From Isoetes taiwanensis (Eukaryota; Streptophyta; Lycopodiopsida; Isoetales; Isoetaceae): DNA of 64,000 bases. A program made the translations under genes and the position numbers. The stretch covers positions 13,348,134 through 13,412,133 of the forward strand of contig JAJEKV010000028.1 of NCBI GenBank assembly GCA_021234155.1, in the 5' to 3' direction. Under the pieces are notes generated by a model. It saw only the letters and a program-made list of their open reading frames with translations. It was not told where the DNA came from and did no database searches. Within the stretch, counting starts at the first letter, position 1; every line of letters starts with the position of its first letter. Shown piece after piece: positions 1 to 12,179 of the stretch.

Positions 1-1683
1 CAGCGGGAGCCTTATCTGAATGTAATTTATTGTCTTCAGAGGACATTCATGATTTTGCCTTCCTTTTCCCGTGTTTTCCAACATCCAACCAGCAATGTTG
101 ATGAAAACTTGCCATCCTGCTCTAATGCTGAAGTGTTTTGAAGGTTCCATATGCTGTATCAGTTAGTTTCCAGTCTACTGATACGAATCGACAATACTTT
201 TGCTTCCTCTCTGGGGCGATTCCTCTCGTCTTCCTTTTTGTCATCATCTCTCCAACTTTGCAGGTAGATATATACATCTCAATTCGGAGGCATTTTTTCT
301 TTCTGGTAGCTTAACTGCGTGTTCATTTGATTGTAAAGAATCTGCAGAAGATAGAGAAATATGTTCCCCAAGCAACAGGGTATTGCTGTTGGCAATAAAT
401 TTGGACCTAATGTTCATCCAAAAAATTGACAAATCATGTTTACCTTTTTCAGATGGAAAGAGGTGCAAGCCAGATATTCCTGATATTATTGTACTCTCGC
501 AAGATATTCCTGATATTATTGTACTCTCGCAGCAAATTCAATGGAATTTTTTTTTGAGCATCTTTGTCTTCTATAGTCTTTGCTTTTGTAATCCCTATCA
601 TAAATAGAGATAATGATAATAAGAATACCCAGATTTTGAAAAAAAATGTTCAATGAACAATTCTGAAATATACCAATTAATAGTAGATATCACAATACGG
701 ATAGATATCACAATACGGAATCACGTGGAAAAAATCATGTTCGAGCCCTCAAGGTTTACTGCGCTAATATACTAAGGTGGTACTATGGTCTCTTATCGTA
801 TCACTAAACTTGCCACACGAAGCATAGTAGGATATCAATACTAAAATGACATATACCTACAACCTTCTATAATCGTCCATTGATATCATCAAAAGAAAAA
901 CACACAGTTTTTCACATTCAAAATTGGACATATTTACAATATTCTTTAGTTGTATTGGTATCATGGAAGAAAAAACATACTAGTATATCTAAACCAAGCA
1001 TAGTTTTATTGATAATTAAGCACAATAAAATATCATAATAACTAGGCACTTAAAATTATGAAGATGATTAATCAGTGTAAAATATCATACTAATTACGCA
1101 CGCAAAATTACAATGTCAATAAACAAAGGATAATAGACGTGATCAAATACCATTCCGATAAACTTGATAAATTAAGTAGCAGCACACATCATATATTTAA
1201 GCTGTCATAAAAACTAGCTATAAATTATCATCTTTCAATACCATGTGAAGAAGCAATATTTGTTTGTCACATTATGAAATTGCATTAATGAACTGTATTG
1301 TATAACTAGATATGGTTTGTAAACTTTTTGGCCCACATACCGGTATTGATTCTAAGAGTTGGTTTTCATTAAGTAATCATTAGAAAAAAATCATACTAAT
1401 TCAGTTTTGGGGGCCTTGTGAATTTTTAAGATGTCTCTTACCATAAGCATCTTTAGTAATTGTTCTATTCTGTACCTGCAGCACAGATTGTTAGAATGCG
1501 AATTATACCAATCCCAATTTAAACATCTATATACTGAGGCATCTTTCAAAAAACTTTTTTTTTTTTTTTTCATTTATAATAGAGGCAGCAAATGCTGTTA
1601 TAATCCGAGACAAATGTCATTTACTACTTAGAAGTAGTTATTCTTGGGATTCAACCACTGTTTCTATGTCAGCAGGAGTATCT
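1..1683. other. AT-rich stretch without a recognisable gene
   Basis: I see no conserved coding region here. Reading frames are short and look like chance openings in AT-rich DNA. The only structure I can point to is the 30-bp tandem duplication at 472-531, a short doubled motif (AGATATCACAATACGGA) near 690-720, and a poly-T run near 1555-1570. It could be intergenic DNA or part of a long intron of a gene outside the window. Confidence 0.5.
472..531. repeat. 30-bp perfect tandem duplication
   Basis: Two identical 30-bp copies (472-501 and 502-531) begin AGATATTCCTGATATTATTG. The perfect identity indicates a recent local duplication. Confidence 0.9.
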
Positions 1684-2448
1684 TCATCTAGTGAGATAAC
1701 TTTGTTTCCACCCTTTCCCACTTGACAATATATCTGGAATTTTCTCAGCAGCTACTACAGGTGCATCCAGATTCTGTAAGTTTCCTGTAGTTGGATCCAC
1801 ACTAATTCTTGGAGCAAGCCTTGGTGTAAACTTAGGAGTAGGTTTGCTGTACTTGGCCTTGAATATATCTTGTCTTTTATTTCCTTGATTCCTGCTAGTG
1901 TTCTCAGCATTATCCTGCAGAAAGGATATTGGTTTTACTGTTTTTTCCACAATATCTGCCATTCTATTGTTGCCAAATAGACTTTTTAAATTGGCATCCT
2001 TATCTTCAGCATATTTCATGGACATATTAATCATGACATTACGTACTTCAAGGTATGAGATGTACCCAATGATAACAGGCTTTAAAACCTTATTCAATAA
2101 CTTTGTAATTGCCACCATTTTCATGATGGGAGTGACATCCTCAAAGACTGCATCCAGGTGGTTCAAAAGATATCAAATGCCCTGATCTATCCAAATAATT
2201 CCACAATGGCATGTAGATTTTTTATTTTTGAAGCACTTACTTTTGAAATATGGGCAGTGCATACGCCACATCCTCTTGAGAAAAAAATCATTCCTTTGTT
2301 CATTGGGGAAGGCCATATGTCCTTTTTGACAGATTTGAATAGTAGGATCCTTATTGCACACCTCATCAAAAAACGACATATCAAATCCAAGACTTGGATT
2401 GATGAAGTTGAATGTTTTCTCCAATCTGCCTGCTGCAGCTTTTATCCA
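1684..2448 (-). pseudogene. unrecognised protein-coding remnant, one in-frame stop
   Basis: Read on the minus strand, one frame stays open from about 2448 to 1684 except for a single TGA near 2173. That gives about 250 codons. The first half has a Cys-rich patch (WRMHCPYFKSKC, then CHCG). The second half is hydrophilic, with KTVKPISFLQD and a Pro/Lys-rich tail. The even amino-acid composition and the length suggest a once-functional protein rather than a chance opening. I do not recognise the family. The Cys pattern is not a retroviral CCHC knuckle. It could be a mobile-element accessory or gag-like protein or a host gene fragment. No introns are obvious. Confidence 0.35.
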
Positions 2449-4380
2449 TAATATTTGAAATAGAATAAGAATGTGAAGGTACTATTATTTTTCAGTGGAA
2501 ATAGATACTAAGTACTACACGTCTTGCTAAATGGATTTCATTTTTTCAAAAAGTGGAGTAATACTATGAATTTTCAAATTTTTGACCCTCTGGGGACCTA
2601 ATTGGGTCTATAAAGAACTTCTGAACTTCAAACTTTAAGGAATTATTTCTCGAAAATTCTACCATAGATTTTTCTAATTCTTTTTGTGATAGATTTCTCA
2701 TATCATGATTTACAAGATGGAAGAATTAGAATTCCTAGGAAAAATCATTTTTGCAAAATAATGTGAGAAATTTTAAAGACTTTGAGAATAAACTTGACCC
2801 CTTTGCATTCGGCTCCACATTATATTTGGTAATAGAAGCTTTCTATATTTTTCATAAATTTTTCCTTATATGTACACTCATGGAGGACAACATATTGTAA
2901 GTATGTAGACAAATTCTTTATCTCAGAGCTATAATAGAATTTCAAAAAAAATGTATGAATAGAATAGAATAGAATAGTTTTTTATGAACCCATTTGGGTT
3001 CATCAAGGGACAACTCTAGTGTTAATCTGGTTATTATTTATTTGATCTACATATTGATATGATCACAATATTTCTCCGAGTAGGATAAAAGAAAATGAAA
3101 TGACATGACCAGAAAGGTTTACATATCACTTACTTACAAATATATGCTTACAAGTTTGCATCAAAAGCTTACAAGTTTTATGCTCTCCTCTCAACGATTT
3201 CGATGGCACAGAGGGTAGGCTCCTCTCACACCGTTGACATTTAGAGAACCACATCCTTAATGTCTAGAGAACCATTTTTTGCAAACTCGCTGATCTGAAT
3301 TACAAACAATCTCTTTAAAATGATTGTATAATAGAAATTTTCAATAAAAATTGTATGAAATAAATAATAAATATTGCAAACATTAATAAATCGATCATAT
3401 ATAAGTAGATAAAAAGAAGCATCATCTAATTTCAATACATAAGCTTGAGATTATGAAATATAAAGATGGTATCACAACCTGTTTCCTCAGAGGTAAAGAC
3501 CACTAATACCATACATATGAGCATGTGCATTACGAGGATATAATGAGCAAAGCAAATGTTCATGCTGTAGTAATATTTATTTCATTTTCATGTGTTCTCT
3601 TCATTAGTCTAATGGCACCCTCTATTGGGCTAAGAGAGCTTAGAGAATTGTAAAAAATAATATGAGATGTTGCAGTAATGGATCATTTGACATTCCAAAT
3701 CTAGCCTTTTAAGATCTTCGGCAGCAAGGATGATGCGCATATTTATTTTGTTGGATACAAGATAATAAATTGTACCTTATAAATATAGCGGATTTAAAGC
3801 GGATTTTGTTAGCAGATATTGATACATAGTTAGTAAACAAAATTCATTATAGATAACTCAAACCCCAAGAAAGAAATGCAAGTATGTAATCTAAGCATAG
3901 GTATGTCAAATCTCAAAATGCACAAGTAGAAGTTCTAATTTAGATGATTAACTATAATGAACAGATATTCCAAAGCAATAGCTAGGAAGACAAATTGAAA
4001 ATGCTTTGAATTTGCTAGTGCAAATAATTGCTTAGTTCAGAATTTAGAGGATTGAATGAAGGGATTTATACTCTAGACTACCACAGTCGTCGGATTTGTC
4101 GATCCTACGGCCTGGACTGTATGTGGGAGCCTCTGGGCACCTCTCGTTTCGCTTATGGGGGCATCTATGATTTGAAATATGAAATACACATTCGCCTATG
4201 GTTTTGATGGAATATTGAGCCTCTATACGCTTCACCTAAGGTTTTAGAATATGAAATACAAGGGGTCGAACCTCTACCAAAAATAACTGAAAGTCCTAAT
4301 AAAACTACTTTGACCAACATAACCAGTGAGCTAACATGATTGTTTTCCATTTCAATTGTTTTAAGATATGGTCTATGGTT
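2449..4380. other. AT-rich stretch, no gene seen
   Basis: No conserved coding region. Near 2955-3010 there is a short (GAATA)n run followed by TTTTTTATGAACCCATTTGG. It resembles the reversed tail of the TTCTA-tailed LINE family found elsewhere in the window, but it is too short to be sure. Confidence 0.4.
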
Positions 4381-4439
4381 TCAGAAATTGTCATTTTTAC
4401 ATCCATATCAAAACCCCCTGAAACCCCATGTTATTGTGC

Positions 4440-4690
4440 CACATATTATAGCGAAAATTTTTGTCCAACCAATTGCTATATATGGTGTAGAACACGACTT
4501 CCTTAGGGACACTGACATCTTATATTCAGGAGAAATTGGACATGCGGGCTCAGTTGTGTCCCCGATCATTTCATGTCATGTACAAATATAAGATTTATCG
4601 GCAAGCTTATTATTGCTAAAGTTTGGTTTTTTGGGTTCCATAGGCATTTGGTCTTCGTCGACAATAAAAACGAATTGAATTGAATTCAAT
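4440..4690 (+). mobile_element. degenerate LINE 3' end (TTCTA-type family) with GAATT tail
   Basis: The stretch GACATGCGGGCTCAGTTGTG near 4540 matches the end of the LINE ORF in the other copies (at 41,527 and 58,523 the equivalent reads ATGCGGGCTCAG or ATGCACGGACTCAG). It is followed by TTTTTTGGGTTCCATAGGCA, the 3' untranslated motif GGGTCCCATAGGCC in degenerate form, and then a short GAATT repeat tail near 4671-4690. The hairpin module normally found between these parts is deleted. Confidence 0.55.
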
Positions 4691-5500
4691 TCTCATACCT
4701 AAAGTCAATCAACAAAAGAAATTATCAATTGCAGACCTATCTTCCTCGTCAACACTACTTATAAGATTTTGGCCAAAATTCTAGCTCTTAGAATCATGAT
4801 GCATTTATAGGAGAATATCAGCTACTATCAATCAGATTTCTTATCTGGTAGACACATTTTGGACAATTACATTGCAACTAATGAAGCAATTCACTGGAAT
4901 AGACTTTTCAGACAGGGTTGTATGCTTTTAAGAATTGATTTTAGAAGAGTCTATGATACACATTGGTTGGGATTTCCTAAAGAAGGCTTTTCAGCATATA
5001 GATATTCATCCGACTCTTGTAGATAAAATTTTGGCCTTAATGAATTTAGCCTCCTCGAGTGTTTTAGTCGCCTCTATTGCTTTTCGTTTCCAATAAAAAA
5101 ATGGTGTTATATATAGATGTTCGTTGACTCTCTATCTATTTCTCTGTGTAGCTGAACTGTTTCGAAAGATAGTTCTTCTGCGCCAAAATTAAAATACGAT
5201 CCAAGGGCTAGCTATGTCTGGGTTTGATCAACAATTAATCAATTTACAATATGCAGATGATGGTTTTGTTCTTCTCAAAGCTCAGCAAAATTGTCTACAC
5301 TGTTTTTTGGACTGTATTGGCCATTTTGGGGCCATCTCGGAGTATAATTTAATTTGGCTAAATACAATATTTTTTAAGACCCCCTCCCCCCCAAAAAAAA
5401 AAAAACTACTTGGACACCATACGCATCTCAATCAATCCTCCTCATCTTGCTATGACTTTATTGGATCTTCCCTTGGCAATCAATCTGGCACCAAAAAAAA
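4690..5500 (+). pseudogene. LINE reverse-transcriptase fragment
   Basis: Conceptual translation, allowing frameshifts and stops, gives successive reverse-transcriptase blocks in the right order. A LIPKV start and an RPI-LVNTTYKILAKILALR block lie near 4700-4800. YQSDFLSGRHILDNYIA follows near 4830, then LRIDFRRVYDT near 4930 (the first catalytic Asp region), and LQYADDGFVLLKA near 5245 (the YADD catalytic box). Stops and at least two frameshifts make it non-functional. It ends in a poly-A run (5493-5519). It follows directly on the LINE tail at 4690, so this is a nested or chimeric LINE locus. Confidence 0.8.
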
Positions 5501-5517
5501 AAAAAAAAAAAAAAAAA

Positions 5518-5605
5518 AAGGTTTAGAATAGAATAGAATAGAATCGAATAGAATATGATTTTATTGTCCACGGAGACCAACTGGCCTATGGGACCCAAAT
5601 TGTAA
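5518..5605 (-). mobile_element. 3' tail of TTCTA-family LINE, minus strand
   Basis: On the minus strand this reads GGGTCCCATAGGCCAGTTGG, TCTCCGTGGACAATAAAA and then (TTCTA)n. This is the same 3' signature and pentanucleotide tail as the copies at 38.9 and 58.7 kb. Only the last ~90 nt remain. It abuts the poly-A end of the preceding plus-strand RT fragment. Confidence 0.75.
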
Positions 5606-6370
5606 GTAGAATAAAAAATAAGCTTAATACTATATCAGCAAATCTCTCATTTGGAGGAAGAGCTATTATGGCCAACATCCTTGCCGGTGCCCATATCTAT
5701 TTCTCGCCAGTCCTTATAGCTAAATACATATAGAAAGCAAGGGTTGGGAGCCAAATACATATAGAAAGCAATGAATAGCTGGAACTTACCAACGATGCAT
5801 TTCAATATGTAGTGGTGAAATAATAGTAAACCTTTGGATATAAACAAATACACTCACCAACTTCTTGACTCAACCTACTATCCATTTAAAGTGTACCTTT
5901 AGTAAAAAGAATTTTTACTGCTTGAAATGCAGTAGCTAAAGGATCCTATATTATAAAAATCGTGCAAACCGTCACGTCGTCCGCCCGATCGATGGCCGAG
6001 ATCGTCTCAATGTCCCTCTACCCTGATCAATGACCCAGATTTGTCTATTTATGCTTCTGCCCCTATCAAACGGCCTAAATTGTGCCATATAGCATAATTT
6101 GAACCATTTTTTATAATATAGGATATAGGATAAAAATGAAAGGACGCGAAATTATTTTTGTTGTGGCTTTCCGGTTCCAGCTCTCCCCGTCACTACTAGC
6201 GGAAAGCTTGGAAAGGAAGCTAGCGACCCCAATATTTCATCTCAATAGAAGAGTTCGTCCCTTCGACTCAAATAAAATGGACCTGATCTGCAATGACGAA
6301 GGAGTTTTTTATTTTGAAGCTACCACAGATGCAGTTGTTGACGATTTGGGAGATTTTTGTCCCTTTTCTT
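5606..6370. other. no gene recognised
   Basis: Short direct repeats (AAATACATATAGAAAGCAA at about 5724 and 5753) are visible. A 102-codon opening at 6136-6444 ends inside the PPR pseudogene in a different frame and has no recognisable similarity. Confidence 0.4.
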
Positions 6371-6374
6371 TACT

Positions 6375-6790
6375 GCTTAGCTCATCCAAACAGGGGAATA
6401 TAGTGCTGCCCCTTATCAAGATACCATTTCATGGACTGCAATGATTTCTGCATGTGCCGAGTACGGCAATGGAAAGCGAGCTCTTATGTGATTTTGGCAA
6501 ATGGAAAGCCATGGCTTCAAACCGAATAAGGTTACATGCATATGCCTCTTAAATTCATGTAGATTAAAATGGCAAGCTAGAGGCAGATACTTTGATTGGA
6601 ATGTATATGAAGTGTGGTTCTGTTGAAGACGCCTGCAGTCTGTTTTACGGAGTAGGCTCCATGTTTCAGGGACATCAGGGACAATAGTCGTTTCATGGAC
6701 TGCAATGATTTCTGCATGTGCCAAGCATGGGGCTCTTATGTGATTTTGGCAAATGGAAAGCCATGGCTTCAAACCGAACAAGGCTTTTTT
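6375..6790 (+). pseudogene. PLS-class pentatricopeptide repeat (PPR) pseudogene
   Basis: Intact PPR proteins bind organellar RNA in sequence-specific fashion. Plus-strand translation gives typical PLS repeat text: DTISWTAMISACAEYGNGK, RALM-stop-FWQMESHGFKPNK, VTCICLLNSC. About 110 nt later comes MYMKCGSVEDACSLF. A second degenerate copy of SWTAMISACAK and WQMESHGFKPN follows at about 6690-6780. In-frame stops (for example TGA after RALM) and frame jumps show it is dead. The two near-identical stretches (6425-6530 and 6694-6785) look like a partial internal duplication. Only about three repeats remain, whereas PLS proteins usually have a dozen or more. Confidence 0.8.
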
Positions 6791-9700
6791 TTTATTGAAG
6801 GCCGATGTGTATATTTATAAATAAATAAAGTTACAAAAGTTTACTTTCTACAGGGAAGTATAACCCATATCACCCATATATAAAAAGAGTTTTAAAAAGA
6901 TAAACAGTAAAGTCATGAAATAGGAGCTTCTTCTAAGATAGTCCAGTTCTGTTGTAAGATGCAAGGATCAGCACACTAGAAGGGGGATCTGAGGTGGAAA
7001 TTGGTAATTTTCTGTCCCCTTCCCCTGACCATGATTGTAAGAACACAAAATGCGCACAGGCATGATTCCGCTTTGGCCATGTTAAATTTTCCTCTGTTAT
7101 CCTTGGCCTCGCATAGGAGAGCTCTTCTAACATCATAGTTTTGGTCACAGCAGCAGTTGCATAAACAGGGTTCTTCGTGACCGTACAGGTTCGGGGGACC
7201 AAAAACTTTGAGCCATTCCATGTTGGCATTGGGATCAATCTTCCTCCATTTGATCTTTCGCATTCCTGAAATTGAAGAAAAAACCATAAGTATAGACTAA
7301 ATGGCAGCATTAATCAACCTTTTTAATTTGGGATTTTCCGGTCTTCCCAAAAAGTTTTTTGATTTTTTGTTAACTTCGATTTCCTAAGATTATTGAGTAG
7401 TTTGGCTGCCTGAAATATTTCAGATGACCCAAAAATCAGAAATTTGGCTTTGCATGATTTCGAAAGGGGATTTCTAGCTGATATTATTTTTTTTCTGGAA
7501 ATTTCTGTGAAGGGGCGGTTTTCGAAGACTGGCACAAGGCTTTCATAATCGATGCATTAAATTTGATTTCGAGAAAGGGTTTTGGGGTTTCGGCATCTCC
7601 CTATCCGACCTGCTTGATGATTGCAGAATTTTGAGAAAGGTTCACTGGTCTGGATTTTAGCTACTGATGCTGGAAGTTCTGATGCCCCATGTTCTGTTAT
7701 TCCAGTTATTCCATGACCACATGCAAATCCGAAACATCCTTTCATACTGTGGAGTTGGAATACTTAGAGGTGCAGTTTGGAATAATCTCTGAGAATGAGA
7801 AACATGAAATTTATTTTTTCTTTGCAAAGTGCTCAATGCAGCTTTTACCTAGCGTTTGGCTAATAAGCATTTTGAAGAAGCCGATGGCTTCTATTGACGT
7901 ATTTAAAACTAGGCTTATTGGAAAGAAGCGGCACTATCTATTGTTGTTATGTTTCTTGCTTAGTGTTCTTTTTGTAAGAAGCAGCAGCAATTATTGTTGT
8001 ATATTTCTTGCGATGTCTTCACTCTTTGTAGAAGCAGTAGTAGTGGTGTTGTTATGTTCCTTGCTTGATGTTCACTCTTAAGTGTACACGACATTGAATG
8101 TAATATGTGCCCAAAGGTAGAATAGACTGCTACTCCCACAGGTCTTGAAGATGATGAAGGTATAAGATTATTGTTGCCAGGACAAAAGATCTCAGAGGTG
8201 CACGGGCAAGACTCATGATTTAAAATATTGCAGTTTTTGGGATAAGCCGCTCCAAATTTGGGACTTAATAGTATTTAATTTACCCTATTGTAAACGATAT
8301 GATGACTCTTTATTCATGGCTGTTAGAGAGTTGGTTATATGTGGATATACTGCTGCTACTTGATGGCATTTCTAGAGGAAGTTAATGTGGTAAGTTAATT
8401 CTACACTGACAGCATATCGGATGATTTAATTCTGTTGTGTTTTCTGAATCCTTTGTTTTATGCAGATGGTTTTGGATAGTGCGACCACATGAACATCTAT
8501 GTAAGTCATTTTCATTTTGTAAATCCTTTGCTGTTCTAAGGTGTCTATCATCACCACATGTAATTCTGCAATAGGGGGTTTTGATTCTACCATTCGGCAG
8601 CTATATTCAAAGATCACCTTTATCGCCTCAGGCTCCATGGGTTCGATCTACAACACTGATGGAGCATTATGGCTTTTAAGTCTACTACTTTTTAATTATC
8701 GCATTGATGTTTGCATGGTGCGTTATATAAGTCCTAGATTCAGGTTCATGTTTTATTTTATGTGGATTCCTATGTTTACACCAAACCTTCTACAAGCAAC
8801 TGTCGGAAGGCAATTCTTGGTGTCAACCTACAAATAAAAAGAAGCTATGCATGCTTCCTATGGAACAGAGTATAAAAACATGGATGTGCATAAATGTAAT
8901 GCTTTGTAAGGCTTTAATATTGCTATTATACCTGGATGCATATGTGCGTATGATGCATTGCAAGGTTTTAATACTGCCGGTATATCTAAGATGCACATAT
9001 GAACTGTGTTTGCAGCTTTCTTACACATTTTAACATTGTGGAGCTATTTGTAGAGCTTTCAGATCATTCCATTAATAGGTAAGATACTTGCACTCTATAG
9101 TTTTAAGTGTTATGTTGTTTCTACACCACTCCTCACTTGGATTAAGGCACATTCAATTCTCCTAAACCATGTTGCAGTGTTGTCTATAGCATGCAATGCT
9201 TGCTATCAGATTTGACATTGCATAAACTGCTGGAACATCACTCCTTATCTGGATCAAAGCATATTCACATTCTCTTGAAGAATGTTGAAATGCCTATGGC
9301 TTCGAATGCTCACTATCAGATATAGATATTGATGTGTGCATAAACCGCTGAAATGACATCCACCAAAGAATTCTGCAACTGACAGAATTTGTATTCTCCA
9401 TAGCATTTAGAACGATATCAAACATTAAGCTGTTTCAGATTGCAAAGCAACATGTTCACGTCCAGTACTGTTGATTTGGAGTTGCGTAAAGGGTATTGAA
9501 TTCTGTTGCTTCTAACTAGGCCGCAGAGGGTTCTACAAGAAAAATTGAATCCCACAGACTGATCAAAATGGATTTGCTTGGAATCTTCAAATTGGAGATA
9601 TATTAATTTAGGAGTTGGCCATGATTGAGCACAAATATTTTGTTTGGCTGTGGGTTTGTTCATTTATTCTGTGTTTCTTTCTGCCTAATATAGAGAGTCT

Positions 9701-10491
9701 AGAGATAACAAACCTTGGATTAATTCCTTCCTTGCTTTGATTTATATATAAATGGTCTTTGAGTTTGGTCGTTAGCATTTATCCTATATTTTACACATGT
9801 CATTTTAGCGGCTTCAAAATGCTTTATGTATCTTTGTCTTTACAGGTTGAGGAATTGAATCTTAAAATGGATGCATCTTAAACATGCAGCAAATGTATTT
9901 GTTGTATTATTCTATCAATATGTCTTTGCCATTGCAGCATGATTATAAATATGTCCTTAATAGTCAAACAAAAAACAAGAGGTAAGAGGCTGGCAACACG
10001 ACACATCTTTGATAAAGGTACTTTCTTCCCCATTTAGTCTTATTCACCGCATGCAATTCATTTATTTAGAATTATAGAATGTATGTTCTCGAGATGTTTA
10101 ACCAATTATTGATACGAATGAAAATACGTAGCCAGTGTGGATCCAATTTTGCTTTGTGTTGATTGTTACATGCAAAGTCCAAAAGAAAGAAAAGTTAAAT
10201 GTGGTATGTGCATCTGTACTTGCAGGTCTTACAACGACCCACTTCTACTGATCGTCTATCACTAATATATGAGATACGTATGATCACATGGATGTGGCTT
10301 GATGCGACTTAAGGAATATGTGGTGTTGACTAAAAGATTTTCATTCTGATCTTTTCGAGAATGACGGTAAAGTTCTCCAATTTCAGAGATCAGTTTGCAT
10401 ATAGGTCTGACTCTGAACAATTTCATATGGTATTTTCTTTTCATATTTCAGCTTCAGAGATATCATTCTTATAGCTTAATGTCATTCCTCT
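6791..10491. other. 3.7 kb without a supported gene
   Basis: No conserved domain found on either strand. Minus-strand 6976-7287 encodes an unrecognised Cys-rich peptide (EPCLCNCCCDQNYDVRRALL) that might be an exon remnant. The rest is AT-rich DNA that could be intergenic or intronic. CAG-rich text at 7970-8050 is low complexity. Confidence 0.35.
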
Positions 10492-10574
10492 TTAAAAGTC
10501 GCATTTAATTAAAGTGGGTCAAATCTCGAAATTTGGGACTCAGACTGAAAATGAGACTCACTCATTGATAAAAA

Positions 10575-10905
10575 GAAGGGTGGGAGGAGAAAGAGGGAGG
10601 GGCCATAGGTTGAAGAGGGGAAGGGGATAATTTGGAAGAAGGGGCAGGGGCAGGGAGGGGAGAGGAGAGCAAAAGAGGATAAGTTGGAAGAAGGGGGAGG
10701 GAGGGGTTAACTTGGAAGAAGGGGGAGGCAAAAGAGGAGGGGGAGGGGATAAGTTGGAAGATGGGATGGGGATAGGGGGGGCGGAGAGCAAAGAGGCAAA
10801 AGAGGAGGGGGATGGGATAAGTTGGAAGAAGGGATGGGGGAGGGAGGGGCAAAGGAGCAAAGGAGGAGCGGGAGGGGCAAAGGGGGGCAAGGGTCGTCTC
10901 TCTCT
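10575..10905 (+). repeat. polypurine G-rich tandem repeat tract
   Basis: About 330 nt are almost pure purine on the plus strand, built from irregular repeats of GATAAGTTGGAAGAAGGG followed by GGGAGGGG-type runs and GCAAAAGAGG spacers. Unit length varies, roughly 30-60 nt. Runs of G in this pattern could form quadruplex or triplex DNA. The Pro/Ser/Leu-rich minus-strand openings across it are composition artefacts. Confidence 0.85.
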
Positions 10906-11566
10906 CTCCCAAAAAAAAGTATTAATTATTAATATATAATCAATAATCAATTAAACTAATTAGATAATTAACTAAATAATAAATTAAATTAATGTAATGA
11001 CTAAGTTAAATGACTAAATTAAATAAATGTAATGACTAATGACATTCTCGACCAATGTAATAACTGCCTCCATTCTCGACTCGGTAGTCGAGAATAAGTG
11101 TCTGGAGTTCGATGGCAAGAACATAGTTCGGCCATTATATTATCTGACAGGTATGAAAATAGACGTTGGGATATGGGTCCCAGATACCTAGAGTAGCTTA
11201 TAGCTGTTGGATCCCTGCAGCGGGACCACGGGATAGAATTTGTGTGTAGGTAGAGATTGGAGCCGGATACACATTACCCTTCAGACCATCAGACCCTTAG
11301 CCGCTGTTGTTTTTTTTTTTTTTTGCAACATATTTCATCGATTTTGTAGTCAAATCTCTCCATATCGACTTGGTTTAGAGTTAACTCTTCCCTGTCCGCC
11401 TTGAAGTTTAAATCCGTCTTGGGACCTGTTGGCAGATTTTGCTCTCTGCCGGTTATGTGCTGCAATGCAGGTAAAATTCTTCCATTCTGAAGCGTTTGAT
11501 TTAGAGCAACTTCTTTGATGATTTTTGAAGTTTAAGTAGCCGGATTGGTCTGTTTGAAGCAGAAAG

Positions 11567-12139
11567 ATGCAGAATCTGGTGAAAAACAGTGCTCCCAGGC
11601 TTAAGCATGCAAAGGGGCAGTTATTTACCTGCGGGATGTTCGGAAGATGTTCCGATGGAGTTCTAAATCCTCGAACTCCACCACAGATGCAGATTCCACA
11701 AAATCTGGCAATGGCTTCTTGTACTGCAAAACAAGACCGGACCATTTCTGTTCTTACCGAGGTTCAAGAAAAGCTTTCCACAGATTGCCTTCTTGCCAAG
11801 AAAGATTTCTGCGGGAGTGGCGAAAAATGCATCGATTTGATCATAGTAGGTACGCAGTGGGATTTTTCTTTCAAGCAAGAAGATAGATTCTGCATCAAGG
11901 ATTCGTATGTAGGCTTGATTAGAAGAGAGCTTAGTCCTCCGCAACTGATTTTCGAGGCTGGATCGGGCGAAGAATGTGGGCTTTTAGATCTGCAAGGAAA
12001 TGGCAATATTGCCATGGCGGGCTCTGCGACAAGCTCTAGATATGAAGCTTCCGTTTCATTTATCAAAAGTTTGAGATCTTTAGCTCAAGAAAGCGCAAGC
12101 GAAAAGCTGAGGATGGTTGAAGAAGGATTGCTTGTGTAA
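11567..12139 (+). CDS. unrecognised 190-aa ORF inside the 10.4-kb block
   Basis: An ATG-initiated frame of 190 codons is open on the plus strand, with balanced composition and no low-complexity runs. It starts MQNLVKNSAPRLKHAKG, has a Cys-containing FTCGMFGRCSDGVLNP segment near residues 20-35, and ends with SFIKSLRSLAQESASEKLR. I cannot assign a family. The FTCG-x3-CSxxVLxP-like segment is loosely reminiscent of the N-terminus of some plant ARM-repeat proteins, but that is a weak impression from memory. No membrane segment or signal peptide is evident. Because it sits between the left inverted repeat and the palindrome array, it may be a host gene fragment captured by the element. It could also simply be a chance opening, and downstream exons are not apparent. 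Confidence 0.35.
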   Translation: MQNLVKNSAPRLKHAKGQLFTCGMFGRCSDGVLNPRTPPQMQIPQNLAMASCTAKQDRTISVLTEVQEKLSTDCLLAKKDFCGSGEKCIDLIIVGTQWDFSFKQEDRFCIKDSYVGLIRRELSPPQLIFEAGSGEECGLLDLQGNGNIAMAGSATSSRYEASVSFIKSLRSLAQESASEKLRMVEEGLLV

Positions 12140-12179
12140 AGCTAGGCATAAAAGCTCTGTTAGGTTTGTGCCTTTCAAA

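Noticed and set aside
244-607. Overlapping ORFs of 74 and 135 codons
   Set aside because: The openings lie on opposite strands in AT-rich DNA and one includes the 30-bp tandem duplication. No motif.
7689-8081. 130-codon ORF with a hydrophobic end
   Set aside because: The hydrophobic part is encoded by TTGTTGTTATGTTTCTTGCT-like low-complexity repeats. No family likeness.
10558-10950. Pro/Ser/Leu-rich proteins of 116-130 aa
   Set aside because: Direct products of the polypurine tandem tract, present in two overlapping frames.
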